Under the pieces are notes generated by a model. The model ran no database searches. It saw nothing but the letters and a program-made list of their open reading frames with translations, and was not told where the DNA came from. From Fragilariopsis cylindrus CCMP1102 (taxonomy: Eukaryota > Bacillariophyta > Bacillariophyceae > Bacillariales > Bacillariaceae), in NCBI GenBank assembly GCA_900095095.1, contig FMBT01000302.1, positions 186,001 through 250,000 of the forward strand: a stretch of 64,000 nucleotides of DNA, written 5' to 3'. A program made the translations under genes and the position numbers. This document shows, one piece after another, positions 11,028 to 22,529 of the stretch (positions are counted from its first letter, which is position 1; every line of letters begins with the position of its first letter).

Positions 11028-12320
11028 CTACTTACTACCTAGCGAACTACTAGACTCCTGTAGAACATCATTCTCTAGTTGATATCTTTTCAAACGTTCG
11101 ATAAGAATGTTTCGACATCCATCGATCTCCAGGTTTGCATATACAAGTGTTTCACGAAGAGTTGTTACATCCAAATTCTCTATGTCAACGACGGCGTTGC
11201 TGTTGCTGCTGCTGCTGCTGCTGTTGCTGCTGCTGTTGCTGCTGTTGCTTTTGAATAGTTCTTCAAGCAACCGGTTTGATTCTACAACCATAGACCAGTC
11301 ATCTTTGGATTCCATTACAGTGTTTGCATCTGATACGTGTAATCTCATCGACGCTTCCTTCAATAGAGCACATGAATACGAATCACTTAGTAGTAACCAT
11401 TTAGCGGCGTTGGTCGCATTAAGGAATTTATCTACAATGGTTGATTCAATATATAGTTTGAGATCGGTACAACCAAAACGATCAGCTGCGACAAGTAGTT
11501 CAATGGCGATGCCTTCATTCTTGATTTCTGGTGTCTTGACAGTATATACATATTCTAAAATCTGTTCGAATATATCAGCTTCCGTAGAAATAATCGTCAC
11601 AATCTTCCCATCTCTACTTCTACCATTATCGTCATCATTCGTCAATTCAAAAAGGGTTTCGGCACGAACGGAAAGGATACTTTTATGAGCATGGAACTCC
11701 TTTCCGTCAACATCGAATGTAATATCGGACGTTGATTCGTGTGTATGATACAATTTTACCAAGGATGGTTCTTCTTGTAACGGATCTGGATACCATATAT
11801 TCTTTCTCTCTTCGGCGATTTGAATATCTACTTCGATCACAAGCGTCCCATCTTTATCTAGGTAATTTTCAAGAACGTCGGTCCGTTTGAGAAAATTCTG
11901 GTAACCCCATAATCGTTTATCTCCATTATTGCAATCTTTGCAAAATACGTGCAGCTCGTCTGTTGCTCGTTTCGTGTCCTTGCAACGAAAACTCAACATC
12001 GTAGATGGCTCGTCATCCACGTCATTGTCTCCAACATATAGTAGAAAACAAGAGACGTATTCAAAATCTTCTCTTGAGCTGGGACTTCCTCTCGGAAAGA
12101 CACGAAGAATCCAATCGTGGCCATAGGCTCGTATTGAAGGAGTTTTAATAGGTTTACCGCGGACTTGGTTGTGGTTAGCAAAATCGTTGATACGAAACTC
12201 CATTGTCTGAATCTCATGTTTCAGTAGTTTTGGGGTAGGACCCACAGATACCACACCTATTCGATTGCATTTTTCACTAAGGTTAGACGACATGTTTTCT
12301 TTTTTCGTAGTGGCGTTCAA
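11028..12320 (-). CDS. MATH-BTB/POZ domain protein (SPOP/BPM-like)
   Basis: Single exon, 430 residues. Residues about 35-165 form a MATH-like domain (GHDWILRVFPRG, FVSC-like FEYVSCFLLY, GYQNFLKRTDV, LVIEVDIQIAEE). Residues about 190-295 form a BTB/POZ domain (SDITFDVDGKEFHAHKSILS, ILEYVYT, LLVAADRFGCTDLKLYIE), followed by a BACK-like helical part. Such proteins act as substrate adaptors for cullin-3 ubiquitin ligases: MATH binds the target and BTB binds CUL3. A Ser/Asn run (about 360-385) comes before a C-terminal segment with LRETLVYANLEIDGCRNILIE. The neighbours do not point to a target. Both domains look intact. Confidence 0.85.
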   Translation of the reverse strand: MNATTKKENMSSNLSEKCNRIGVVSVGPTPKLLKHEIQTMEFRINDFANHNQVRGKPIKTPSIRAYGHDWILRVFPRGSPSSREDFEYVSCFLLYVGDNDVDDEPSTMLSFRCKDTKRATDELHVFCKDCNNGDKRLWGYQNFLKRTDVLENYLDKDGTLVIEVDIQIAEERKNIWYPDPLQEEPSLVKLYHTHESTSDITFDVDGKEFHAHKSILSVRAETLFELTNDDDNGRSRDGKIVTIISTEADIFEQILEYVYTVKTPEIKNEGIAIELLVAADRFGCTDLKLYIESTIVDKFLNATNAAKWLLLSDSYSCALLKEASMRLHVSDANTVMESKDDWSMVVESNRLLEELFKSNSSNSSSNSSSSSSNSNAVVDIENLDVTTLRETLVYANLEIDGCRNILIERLKRYQLENDVLQESSSSLGSK

Positions 12321-13107
12321 TTACTTTCAGTAGTTGTTTTTGTGTCGTTTTCTCTACTGTATTACAAATTGGAGTACAAACTGTGTAGTATCTATTCTGT
12401 TGTATAGCTATTCTTAGCATTACTCAGTGGCTGTTACATTTTTCGCAGATAGCACTGGAGGAATGTTCTGTATGAAGCATTTTTAGTTTGTCTAATTGCT
12501 TTTTGGGGTCTCGCATAATTGAAGTTTTGAGTGACGCGTGCCGAAATAAAATAAATACTAATAATAATATTAAGTATACATTAGTAGAACGATATTCAAC
12601 CTTCGCTCTCACGGCTTCCTTAAGTGAGTCAAAGAAATTTCAACTCGTGTTTGAGTATTAATACTTCACAGCGCATTAACACATACAATACGGTAGCACT
12701 ATGATATGAACAAGAACATCCAGGATCAATATGAGCATGTCTAAATTGTTAGGGTGGTGCGCCTAAGTAGTTAAAGTTTTGGTAGAGTGTTTTTGGATAA
12801 AAGAAGAATGAATCAATATCAATCGAATGAATGAGTGAGTCGAGTCGAGAAGTCATGTCATCATTGGCAGCACTTATTGATTGAGTCGCCACTATGCATA
12901 ACTTGTATCATCATATATTATTAATTATAGTATTTATTTGCATTTCTGCCTACAGTATTAATTTATTTCACTCACTCTCTCTTTCTTTTACTTATACAAA
13001 CAATTTATTTCTCCCACTCTCTCTTTCTTTTACTTATGCAAACAAATAATAATTGGATAACAACACGAGAGAGGTAGATGCATTCATTCATGGGAAAGAA
13101 GAATGAA
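12321..13107. other. Intergenic with a 50-bp direct repeat
   Basis: Upstream region of the MATH-BTB gene and downstream of the next minus-strand gene. At about 12968-13047, 'cactctctctttcttttact' plus 'tat(a/g)caaacaa' occurs twice in tandem. A 62-codon frame at 12424-12612 has no recognisable features. Confidence 0.5.
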
Positions 13108-13919
13108 TCAATGCATGGAAAGTGTTTGGGTTACGGTAGAACTATTTGTATCAACTGCGGCATCGTTTTCGTCCTCGTCTAATGCAGGTGTTGTCTCCTT
13201 CTCCTCAACGACAGTAGCAGATATTACATCGTCGTCGTCGTCCTCCTCCTCTAGTACAGGTGTTGCCTCCTTCTCCTCAACGACAGTAGTAGAAATCAAA
13301 TCGTCGTCCTCCCCTCCTCTAATACAGGTGTTGCCTCCTTCTCCTCAACGACAGTAGTAGGTGTTGGTGGTGGTGGCGGAAGTAGTGGTTTTGGTTCTTT
13401 TGCTTTACTAACAGATGTAAAGAAGTTTTTAATTGCATCACCGAATGATGTCCAATATGCACCAGTGCGTTGACCAAAATTATCCCAATATGATCCAACA
13501 CGTTGACCTTCATTCTTCCAACAATCAGGATCTGAACTATCTTGACATTTTTGCCAATCATATTTACCTTCACCGTTATAATCAGGTGTTGTTGCATTAT
13601 CGTATGGATATTGATCATCAGTACCATAATTATGATAATCATCATCATTTTTTGATGAAAATGATGCTAACGGTAGTCTTTTTGGTCGAAGCATCATCCC
13701 CTGTGCAGTATTAGCATCATTATCTGATGTAGATAGTGCTTCGTTTGCAATTGCCATTAGGAATACAACTCCAACTGCCATCATTGAACGAACGATCCGA
13801 TTGTTATTGTTACTACTTTTGTTATTTTTATTGTTTGTATCGATGCTAGTGTCGGTAGCAAGATCACCACTACTAGCACTGTGCACCTCGGCATGCTGGT
13901 AAGAAAGATATGTAGCCAT
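13108..13919 (-). CDS. Single-pass membrane protein with C-terminal VEEKEATPVLEEE repeats
   Basis: About 270 residues. A hydrophobic segment at residues about 45-62 (SMMAVGVVFLMAIANEAL) makes it a type II membrane or secreted protein. A middle part carries two related Trp/Tyr-rich phrases, RVGSYWDNFGQ and RTGAYWTSFGD, then a proline run. The C-terminus has three tandem copies of a unit like TTVVEEKEATPVLEEEDDDD. The frame breaks at the second repeat, at CCCC 13311-13314 on the plus strand. One more base there joins the frames into 271 codons ending in TGA. I do not recognise the family; the repeated SYWDNFGQR-type phrase suggests a small helical or amphipathic module. Function unknown. Confidence 0.65.
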
Positions 13920-14986
13920 GGTAATACTATTCGTTGCTAGCTACAGAAACAAATAAAAAAAATAGAGAAGAAAATGCAGAATTACTATTTAGAAGTGGGA
14001 TGGTATACCTATCGTGGCGCAAACTCGACATAGAGTCTAGTAGACAAAACAAAAAAACGGCACCAATACACTATCTTAATAGCACACTAGCTAGCTAGCA
14101 CTTACGTTACGTTTCTCGATGTTAGATTTAGAAAATAATAGTGAAGTTTTCCGGTATGCTGTTCTGCTTGTCTCTTTATTGATGCTTTGGATTGAGCGAC
14201 TTGCTGTGCATTTACTTTGGACGCGCTTTCTTAACATGCTATGTTGGCGATGATAAACGATGATTGATGATAGTAAGGTACGGTACGGTATGTGATGAAA
14301 ATGGCGGCGAAGGATAGCTATACCACAACATCGCCGCCACACAACGCCGTGACGTGCCTTCGTCGACTATAGTACTCGGAAAGAATGAGGAACACGCTGT
14401 TTGTAGATTCGGGAGAAGGCACGATTACCCACGCGAGATTGTCGTGCTTCAACAAAAAAAATAGGAAGCAATAAGAATTCTTAATTGAAGATTCAAATAG
14501 GTCTTCATCCCGATCCAAAGATCGCAGCAAAACATCACATATTATACCACGGATTGTAACGTTAACGTTACTCGTAAGTTAGTACATTTTTTGTGAAGAG
14601 AAGTAAAAGTGTTTAAGCAAAGAAAGCAAGAACGAATAAAGAAAGGCAAAAAAATATCTTTTACTCTTGAGTGCGCTCAATGCATGTTAATCGTTCTCTC
14701 TGGCACAGCTGGAACGCACTCGATTGACAGTGTTTAAAAAAAGAGCCTAAATAATACTTACTTTTCGACATTTTCCAAATCATCGATGATAGACATTCTT
14801 TAAGGTGCTGTACACCGCCATGCGCTCTGATACGTTTTCCTTCATTTTTTTTTGACAAAAAGTAACTAGTCTTCGCACAAGATATTCATGTTGTGTGTAA
14901 GTTACGGTACTGTAAAATATTATTCCCAAATAATATTGTATCTTGCTTACAGTAAAAGGATATGCTATCAACAGACAACAGGTGTT
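13920..14986. other. Divergent intergenic region
   Basis: About 1.07 kb between two genes transcribed away from each other. It has a short GGTAC tandem near 14276-14289. Several 60-80 codon frames on the minus strand look like chance. Nothing else was recognised. Confidence 0.4.
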
Positions 14987-16975
14987 ATGTCAAGAATGCT
15001 ATCAGATAAACAACAGAGTAGTAGTAGAAATAGTAGGACGGGCAGTAGTTACTGTAGCCGTAGAAGCAAAAGCAAAAGCTGCAATAGAGTGATAGTCGTC
15101 GGTGTAATACTGATATTCATAGCTGCAGTACTATTATCTCCCCAGCATCAGGCTGCTGTACAAGTAGTTACTGCTAGTTCACCGCCATCGTCAACGTCAT
15201 CGTTATCATCATCGTCGATCATGAAGACTATAAGTGGTGGTGTACAAATAAAAAACGACGACGACAACATCGATGTCAATGTCAATGTCAATAACGATAA
15301 TGACAATAATAATGAGATCTGTATTATATTTTCTGATCTTGATGGTACTTTAATACATTATCTATCATCAGACAATAATTTATCAACTAAGAAGGATGTA
15401 TCAGTATTAAATTTACCAAAAAGTTCCAGTGGATTATCTGGAATTATATCGGCACAAACTTTATGTTCCATACGTACTATAAGAAATGGTAATTGTGGTG
15501 GAATTGGAGGAAGTAATAAAGTAACATTTGTATTAATTTCTGGTATGAGAACCTCCACATTTTTACAAAGATTACCATTTTTACCAAAAGCTGATGCCTA
15601 CGCTACAGAAAATGGTGGACGTATCTTTTATCCTTTAAACGACAATACTAATAATAACAACAAAGATGACAATACATTTTGGGTCAAACCAAAACGTTTT
15701 CAAGGTTCCACGAAAGATGATTTACTACCATTTGGTATTTATGAAGATATGGATTGGAAAAGAAAAATGATCAGTACAAAAGCATTAGGTGGACCTGGTG
15801 ATGGTAATGGTGGTAATAATGGTGATGATGACTATACACTGAATCAAATTTTAGATGATCCATCAGGATCACAAAAACAATTAAAAGAACGTGATGGATT
15901 ACTATGGGATTTTGCACGTGATTTAATACATAATAAACATTTCATATTAGATACCAAAGGATATTCCACATGTTTTCGTGTCAATCGGAAACATCAAAAT
16001 CAAAACAATGACAATGTATCTGAAGCAGAAGCAGAAGCACCACCGTCACAATTAAAATTTAAATTTGAAGATTTATACAATGGTAAATTTCTAAATCAAC
16101 CACCATGGATTGATGATAATGATGATAATACCGACAACAATAATATTGAATATAATGATAATGCTAATGTCATCGACGAGGATGGACATGTGATACTATC
16201 CGAATCAATTCAATCTAAAATTTCCTGGAGTGTTAATTTAAATTGTGTTGATTTTTATCCATCGATTAGTGGTAAAAAAAATTGGTACGTACTATATATA
16301 TATACTCGTATGTTTTGTTACTTATGACTATTGTCTGCAATGCAATACAATGGAGCTGCTGCTGTGCTGCTTGTTTTTTGTTTGTTTCATGTCTTATTTC
16401 TCAATCAATCTCTTATTCTCTTTTTTCGTTCGTTCTTCTCTAACACCACCACCACCAACAACACAACAAAACAAAACGAAAACAGCTGCTTATATTTAGC
16501 ATCAAAATTCTTTCCAGAACGTTGTGGTGGTTATAATAATCGTCATAATAATTCAGAAGAGGACGACGTAGTAACAACAACAACAACAACAGCAACGGCA
16601 GCAGCATTAGAATTATTCTTATCGAAACATTGCATATGTTTATGTGATGATGATAATGATTTAGAAATGGCATTAGCATGTCAACATGCATACTTACCTG
16701 ATATTTCTTCCCAATCAATGATGGATATAACACAAAAATATCCAAAGCATTTTACTATTCCTTTTGCTACTACTACTACTACTACTACTACGAACGACGA
16801 TAATGATAAAAATGATAATAATAATAATAATGATGGTACTGATGATACTGATGATACTGACGATACTGACGATGATCCCACTTCTGTCGTAAAGAAAGGA
16901 ACAACTGAGGCGACTGATTTAGCTCTATCTATGATCATGGAACGTTTAAAATTGAGAAGATTCGATTCTAATTAA
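14987..16975 (+). CDS. HAD-superfamily phosphatase (Cof/SPP-like), membrane-anchored
   Basis: Two exons, 14987-16284 and 16486-16975, with a 201-bp GT-AG intron; the spliced length is 596 codons including the stop. The start chosen is MSRMLSDKQQ; an upstream in-frame ATG-like start is less likely. A signal anchor, RVIVVGVILIFIAAVLLSP, follows a basic N-terminus. HAD motifs: FSDLDGTL (nucleophile Asp), VLISGMR (motif II Ser), SGKKNCCLYLASKF spanning the intron (motif III Lys) and CDDDNDLEMALAC (motif IV). These match type IIB HAD hydrolases such as sucrose-phosphate phosphatase, which remove phosphate from sugars. Asn- and Asp-rich loops interrupt the cap region. Substrate and compartment (secretory path or plastid) are inferred. 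Confidence 0.8.
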
Positions 16976-17551
16976 CAGTTCAGTATGCATCCTCTCTCTA
17001 ATTTTTCGTCGTCGTTATCGTCGTCTAAGCTATAATACTATACTCACAATCAAACTAAGCGCTGTAGTTTCAATTCTACTACTGCAGTAGCTAAAAGTTG
17101 TTTCTGTTGCTATTAATAATTATTAGTAATTATTTTTTATTCTTTATTAGGATAACCTCTTTCATCTAAAACAATAAAATCATATTTCTCTTGATCCTTC
17201 TATTCTGCTGGGTGAGTGAGAGGTTTGAACAGAGTCGTATAAGTAGTACTGTTGCCGCTGTTGTTGTTATTGTTACTACTTCTGGATTGTTACAGTTAAA
17301 ATCTTTTTGCACGAATGAAATCACGTACGGCAGACAGGACATCGCAATGTGAATGAAAGAGAACACTGAATGAGAACACTACAAACGAAAGAACAATTAC
17401 CTACAAGGTATCTTATGCTCTCACAATTTAGGAATAATGTATATCACAAGGTAAAATAAGGAAGGAAAGTTAAAGTAGGACATACATTCTCTAGAAATGG
17501 GCGCTTAACCAAATCATTCCAACATATTATATAATAAACCGGTTAAAGCAG
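16976..17551. other. Intergenic region
   Basis: AT-rich spacer between two plus-strand genes. No recognisable gene; a minus-strand frame at 17166-17366 has no supporting features. Confidence 0.4.
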
Positions 17552-18125
17552 GGATCTGGTCAAGCGATAACAAGGCATTGTTGTCGACAGAGGAAACAGG
17601 AGAAGAAGAAGTAAAGGAAAGCGAAAGCATCGAAAGCAAAGACTCGCGCTTAGAAGAAGAAGCTTTAGAAACACGATTGACTGAAACATTGCCTGAAGAA
17701 TTAGCTACTCTACCGGCAATAATAACTGAAGCAATCGTAACAACCGAGACAAAGGAAAAAGAACTAGACGACTTCGAGATATCATGTCGTCGTCAGATAA
17801 TCCTACCATCAAGTTGGGAATAACGGCAGCGGAGTTCGCTGTAAAGGAAGTAGTTTTGAAAAGTGTCCTAGCTATATGGAATTGTTCTGAATTCTATTCC
17901 GAGTCTAAGCATACAAGCTTACCAAGCACGGAAGATGGTGGTACGTCTGATGAAGAAAAAGATGCATTAAAGAGACATCGACTTAGTATATACATACTAA
18001 CTATGGCATGTCAAAACAGCGCACAAATTATGTGTTCTGTCGAAGAAAGCAAAGACGATACGAACTGGCCTAATGGACAGATGCATCTCATTGTTACTAA
18101 TCTCAATTTAAGTCACAAGAATTGA
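17552..18125 (+). CDS. Hypothetical protein, start uncertain, one frame break
   Basis: An open frame from about 17509 to 17823 encodes an acidic sequence (STEETGEEEVKESESIESKD ... LPEELATLPAIITEAIV). It overlaps a second frame at 17784-18125, beginning MSSSDNPTIKLGITAAEFAV and ending NLNLSHKN with a TGA stop. The two would join if one base were missing near 17780, as at other loci here. The upstream frame has no ATG, and a candidate acceptor (gcag at 17548-17551) suggests an unseen first exon. The second part reads like a helical globular segment (KDALKRHRLSIYILTMACQN). I do not recognise the family, so no function is given. Confidence 0.4.
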
Positions 18126-18892
18126 TGACAACAAGATGAATTTAAACGAAAAGATTAGTTGATAGCGTGTTGGACAATAGCATTTTTTTTAAATGATTAG
18201 ATATTCAGCAAAATAAATATACAGAATAACATACAATATATGTATTGTCTTCTATATTTCATCGTATAATATCATATTAATATTTTATATTTTATCATAC
18301 ACTGCTTATTACAGCTCTCTTTTCGCCGTCGTCGTGGTTGTGGTTGGCCGATCTTTGGTGGTGTCTAGTATGGTCTAAAATTGAGGAAAAGCGCCATTGT
18401 GGATGGATTAAAAATAAAAAACATAAATAATTTTCTTCTATCTCACAGAAATAAAACAGATGTGATCATACATAAACAATCATACAAAAATTAGTGTTAT
18501 TTTCTTTGATTTTTACTTAGTGTGATAGACTAATTTTAATTACAGACTTCGTTTCTCTTAAGTAAGTCGGACCGTTTTTCCGGGAAGGATCCAATAATTA
18601 AAATAATGATATTTAAGACCGAAATAACTCTTTTTTTGTCGAGTGAAATATATATTCCGATATTGCTGGATATTTTTGGGGAGTGACACAAAACATTTTT
18701 GTCGAGTACGGTAGAGAAAGAATATTCCGGGAATCACCTGCTTTTTGGTAATTTTTGAAGGCTCTGAAGCGAAACAAAACAAAACACTTCACATTCAAAC
18801 CATAAAACTTCCACTACCGTATCTAGAAACGAAAAGGAAAAAAGCAATATACCAACCAACCAATTAATCAATTAACCTATCAATAATCAAGT
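18126..18892. other. Intergenic region
   Basis: Strongly AT-rich 3' and 5' flanks (long TA-rich stretch at 18190-18300). No gene recognised. Confidence 0.4.
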
Positions 18893-19981
18893 ATGCCGAG
18901 TATGTTTCGATCGTTGGCAATTCCGGCAGCAGCCGTCAAGAGTGCCCAAAAAAAAGGAGAAACCCACGTAGCATCCGTCAAGCGTGACCTAGAAAAAGAC
19001 GAAACCCCCGTAGCAGCTGATGAAGATGCAATTTCAATGAGAGATCAGGAAAAGGTTGGAGCGAAATGCTGTAAGTATATCTGAAAATTAAAATTGAAAT
19101 ACGTGTGCTTGCGTTTGTCTTTATCTTTGTGTTGAACTACTGTACATCTTTGTGCGTGATGTAGACGTGACCTGACTTGGCATATGTTGGTATCTCTGCT
19201 GTATCTTTCTATGATTGTACCAAACTGCCGACTCAACACTGACTGACTCACTCATTCATGCATTCATTCATTCTATCTCTTTACTGCATTCCTATTCCTT
19301 CCTATTTCATAATTAAAATAATAGGTGGTTGCTTGTGTGACTATCGTCGAGCTGTCGTCGCTATTTCTATAGTAGGCATTGTTTGGAATATCATTGCGAT
19401 CATTATTTTTGCTTTGGGGAGTGGGGCTGCAGCTATTGCAGCTAATGCCGACTCTTTAGACTTATCCGAAGAGGACCAAGAAAATTTTAGAGCCACTACA
19501 ATTAATGCGGGAGTCGTTGCTGGTATCTATGCCATCTGATTATGCTTTTCTATCTTCTCTCTCGTTGCTGCACTTAGATACAGTGTATGTATGCTTGGTA
19601 CTGTGGTCTTATTTATCCTTGTTCAATTGGGATGGTCCTTTTATGTAGTTATTGGCAACCCATATAACGGCACAGGTGCAATTACTGGCGGCATTATTGG
19701 CAGTATCATTGGATATGGACTATGGCTTTATCCAGTGATTGGATTGATCACTGAAATTAAGAGTGGGTTAATGAGTAAAGAAACTTATCCCCGTGAAGGT
19801 ATGTAAAGTTGTTGTTGTTGTTGTTGTTGTTCGAATCTTGTGGTATACATATTTTTCCTGTCTACTCTCCTCGCCTATCTAACGAAATCTATTCTTCAAT
19901 CATTCCTATCTATAATCGCTACCACCAACAAACTTCAATACTACACAAGCCTATTCCTGCTGCTGTAGCCCAAAAGTTTAA
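18893..19981 (+). CDS. Cys-rich multi-pass membrane protein with an in-frame TGA
   Basis: Three exons, 18893-19070, 19325-19798 and 19950-19981, with GT-AG introns of 254 and 151 bp; the total is exactly 228 codons. A charged N-terminus leads to KCCGCLCDYRRAVVAISIVG at the first splice site. Hydrophobic helices follow (GIVWNIIAIIIFALGSGAAA, the segment around LCFSIFSLVAAL, MLGTVVLFILVQLGWSFYVV and a Gly-rich GGIIGSIIGYGLWLYPVIGL). The last exon adds the Cys-rich tail AYSCCCSPKV. The CCGCxCDxRRA entry and CCC tail fit a small membrane-protein family I associate with diatoms and oomycetes; its function is unknown. A TGA at 19537-19539 interrupts helix two although the frame continues cleanly on both sides. 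Confidence 0.7.
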
Positions 19982-20295
19982 GTAAATAGGGAAAGAGGAA
20001 GAAAAAAAGAGAAGATGGACTGGTTTGGTGAGAGAACTTACCAAAAAAAAAGCCGCCGCCCGCTACTATGGTGAACCTTTAGTAGTCCACTAGTTACCGT
20101 TACCCTTGTCGTCGCCATCATCGGTCTCCTGAAATCAATGAGTGCCCGATATTCTTACCAACGCTGTTAACGTAGCTTTACTATAACTATCCTTGTTATC
20201 AACGTGTTGATAATATACAGTATTATAGGATTTTGTATGTAGAATATCTGTTTGTTGTTGCCGTAAGGTAGATTCTTTCATAAGTTTATTTATAG
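19982..20295. other. Convergent intergenic region
   Basis: Short spacer between converging 3' ends. Nothing recognised. Confidence 0.4.
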
Positions 20296-21654
20296 TCAGT
20301 TGTTAAATATATTATCAATGGAACTTTTATCATTCACGTCACAGAAGAAATACCCGCATCCACCACCATTCATGTTTGAAACACTTCTATCGCTATCACT
20401 ACCGGCATTACTTACTACAGTAGTAGTTATTGTTGTATTGCTGCTGCTGGATCGTTGTCTCTTTTGTCCATCTTGTCGTTCGAATGCATGTGTGGAACTG
20501 GTATTTACTTGCTGTTGTTGCTGCTTCTGTTGAGCTCGGATCATTCTTCTCTTAAAATCTACAAATGCAGAGTTAACTTTGGATTGAATTTCTTTGTAAG
20601 CATCAAAATATATGGCACTATTAACATTCATATTCACATTCGTATTCACATTCATATTTTCAACTTCATTTGCATTCGTATTCATATTCGTATTTGAATT
20701 CGTATTTTCAATTTTATTTGCATTTGAATTTGCAGGAATATAGTTGATCGTAGTCATATTTCTGATATCTATATCAATATTCGAATCCATGTCTTCACAC
20801 ATCTGTACATTCATGTCAATCCAACAACTTTATCATTTTCCCATTTTAAAAATCGACCACCATCCTTTTTTACGTGTTGTATTACCTCAATTTCAATGGC
20901 TTTCTTTTGGGCTTGTTTAGTATTTGGATCAGAATATGCTGTAATTTTGATTCAATTATGTTTTGGAACTTGGCATTTCCGGGATGATAGTTCATTGATT
21001 TCCCTCTCCTGAAAACGACATCATTTGATCCAGGACATTCAACAATGCTGTTCATTGGTGACTTCATCAATGTCTTCATTGATACTGTCATCTGTTCTAT
21101 CATCCTTTCTTGTGTTAGACATTCAGTATAATTCTTCAATTTGATCCATCTTTTCCAGTTTACAAGTTTTATTGTCCCGGTATCAGTAGAAGGGATTATT
21201 TCTGTGGGAATCCCATATGCCTGAAGAGCATATCGCCACTCGATAGGATGCCAAGATGAATTTTTGTTCGTGAATTCCAAACAGAATTTGCCATACCAAC
21301 AATCTTCCCTCTAACTCTGTATGCTTGGGTGTTTGGGTAGCATAAATGATTGCCAACCATTCTGATTGGAACAGCTCCTGCAATCATCATTTGTGCTAAT
21401 ATTTTACCCTTGATTAACTTTAGATTTAATTTACTTGCATCATCATCAGAATATTTAAGTGGACAAAGGAAATAATTATTAAACCTTTTCGATGACATTC
21501 AATATTATTGAAATCGTTATTTGCAGTATCACAGCCACCAGCACATGCATCTAATAAATAGAAACCTACTTTGAGCTATATTTTTGTATTGTATTGTTTT
21601 GTTTTGTTCGTGGGTTTGATACATACATGTATATATGTGTATATATGTATATAT

Positions 21655-21695
<41 letters not shown>

Positions 21696-22529
21696 GGATT
21701 TGGAATGAAAATGAAAATGAGACAATGAGACCAAGAAAAGTCAAGAAATGAGTATTGATATATAAAGAATTGGAAAACTAATAATAGTAAAAATTCCAAA
21801 AGCCAACTGAATAGAAAAAACATTCACTATACATAATATACAGTCAGTAGTCTATGATATTCTAGTTATATCTATATACACTTACCATTGATTGTTCCGG
21901 AACTACGTCTAATTGATTCGTTGATGGAAAAACGATTATCCGACGACCACTACGGTCCCGGTAAGGCAATATTTGGGTTTGCCCTCTCTCAGAAACAGCA
22001 TTTCTTCCGACTGAAATCACTCATACGAATAGGCCTTTGTAGAGCGTAGTCCCATATACCTTTGCAACGAAGTCAAGATATCTGATGAAGCGTTCAGCAG
22101 CTTTGCGTACATTAAACAATTCACATCTCAAGAATCGTAATCGAAATGTTTTTTGTTGATATAACAACAACAGCTCAAACTTGATTTTTGAACAGAGAAG
22201 AGATGGCTGCTAGATGTAGTAGATGCCAACAATAATTCTTGTGCTTTGTCGTATGCTGGTTTTGGGCTGATTTTGTGTAACTCTAATTCAAAATCAATCA
22301 ATGACTGTTCTAATAGATCAGGTGTTTCTTCTATTGCCAAACAAGACACGCCATGGATTTCATCTTCAATTGCAGTTCGGTCATTGAATGACAAATTTGT
22401 CAATGCTTTGGCAAATAAGCTATCAGCAGTATTATCGGTATTGCTACTAGTGGTAGTAGTAGTATATTGCTCTGCTTGTGACTCCTCTTCTTCTTGCTCA
22501 ATTCCTAATACAGTGGTCTGGCGTTTCAT
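20296..22529 (-). CDS. DUF6824 protein with CRAL-TRIO-like N-terminal part; frame broken several times
   Basis: Two exons, 22529-21886 and 21550-20296, with a 335-bp intron. The N-terminal block has LTNLSFNDRTAIEDEIHGV, ETPDLLEQSLIDFELELHKI, RFLRCELFNVRKAAERFIRY and QILPYRDRSGRRI. The second exon has VPIRMVGNHLCYPNTQAYRV, EWRYALQAYGIPTEIIPSTD and TGTIKLVNWKRWI. DUF6824 follows, with NDVVFRRGK, NYHPGNAKFQNIIESK and KKDGGRFLKWEND, then an Asn-repeat tail. This is a common diatom family, perhaps lipid- or nucleic-acid-binding; its biochemistry is unknown. Five frame breaks (about 22149, 21457, 21246, 20945, 20823) plus a phase mismatch at the splice junction each fit one missing base. A TGA at 22021-22023 is a separate defect. 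It is either a young pseudogene or badly read sequence. Confidence 0.7.
21663..21686. repeat. GA microsatellite in an intron
   Basis: A run of GA dinucleotides on the plus strand (CT on the coding strand) inside the DUF6824 gene intron, beside alternating TA/TG sequence. Confidence 0.8.

Noticed and set aside
11107-11688. Plus-strand frame with a Leu run opposite the MATH-BTB gene
   Set aside because: The Leu run is the antisense of a Ser/Asn repeat, and the minus strand holds the real domains.
12424-12612. 62-codon minus-strand frame
   Set aside because: No motif, alternative start only, lies in an upstream region.
16285-16485. Frames reading through the HAD gene intron
   Set aside because: Clear GT-AG borders restore the SGKKN...ASKFFPER motif and a whole number of codons.
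19537-22023. Altered genetic code with TGA as sense
   Set aside because: Other genes here (ending at 13108 and 31168) use TGA as their natural stop.
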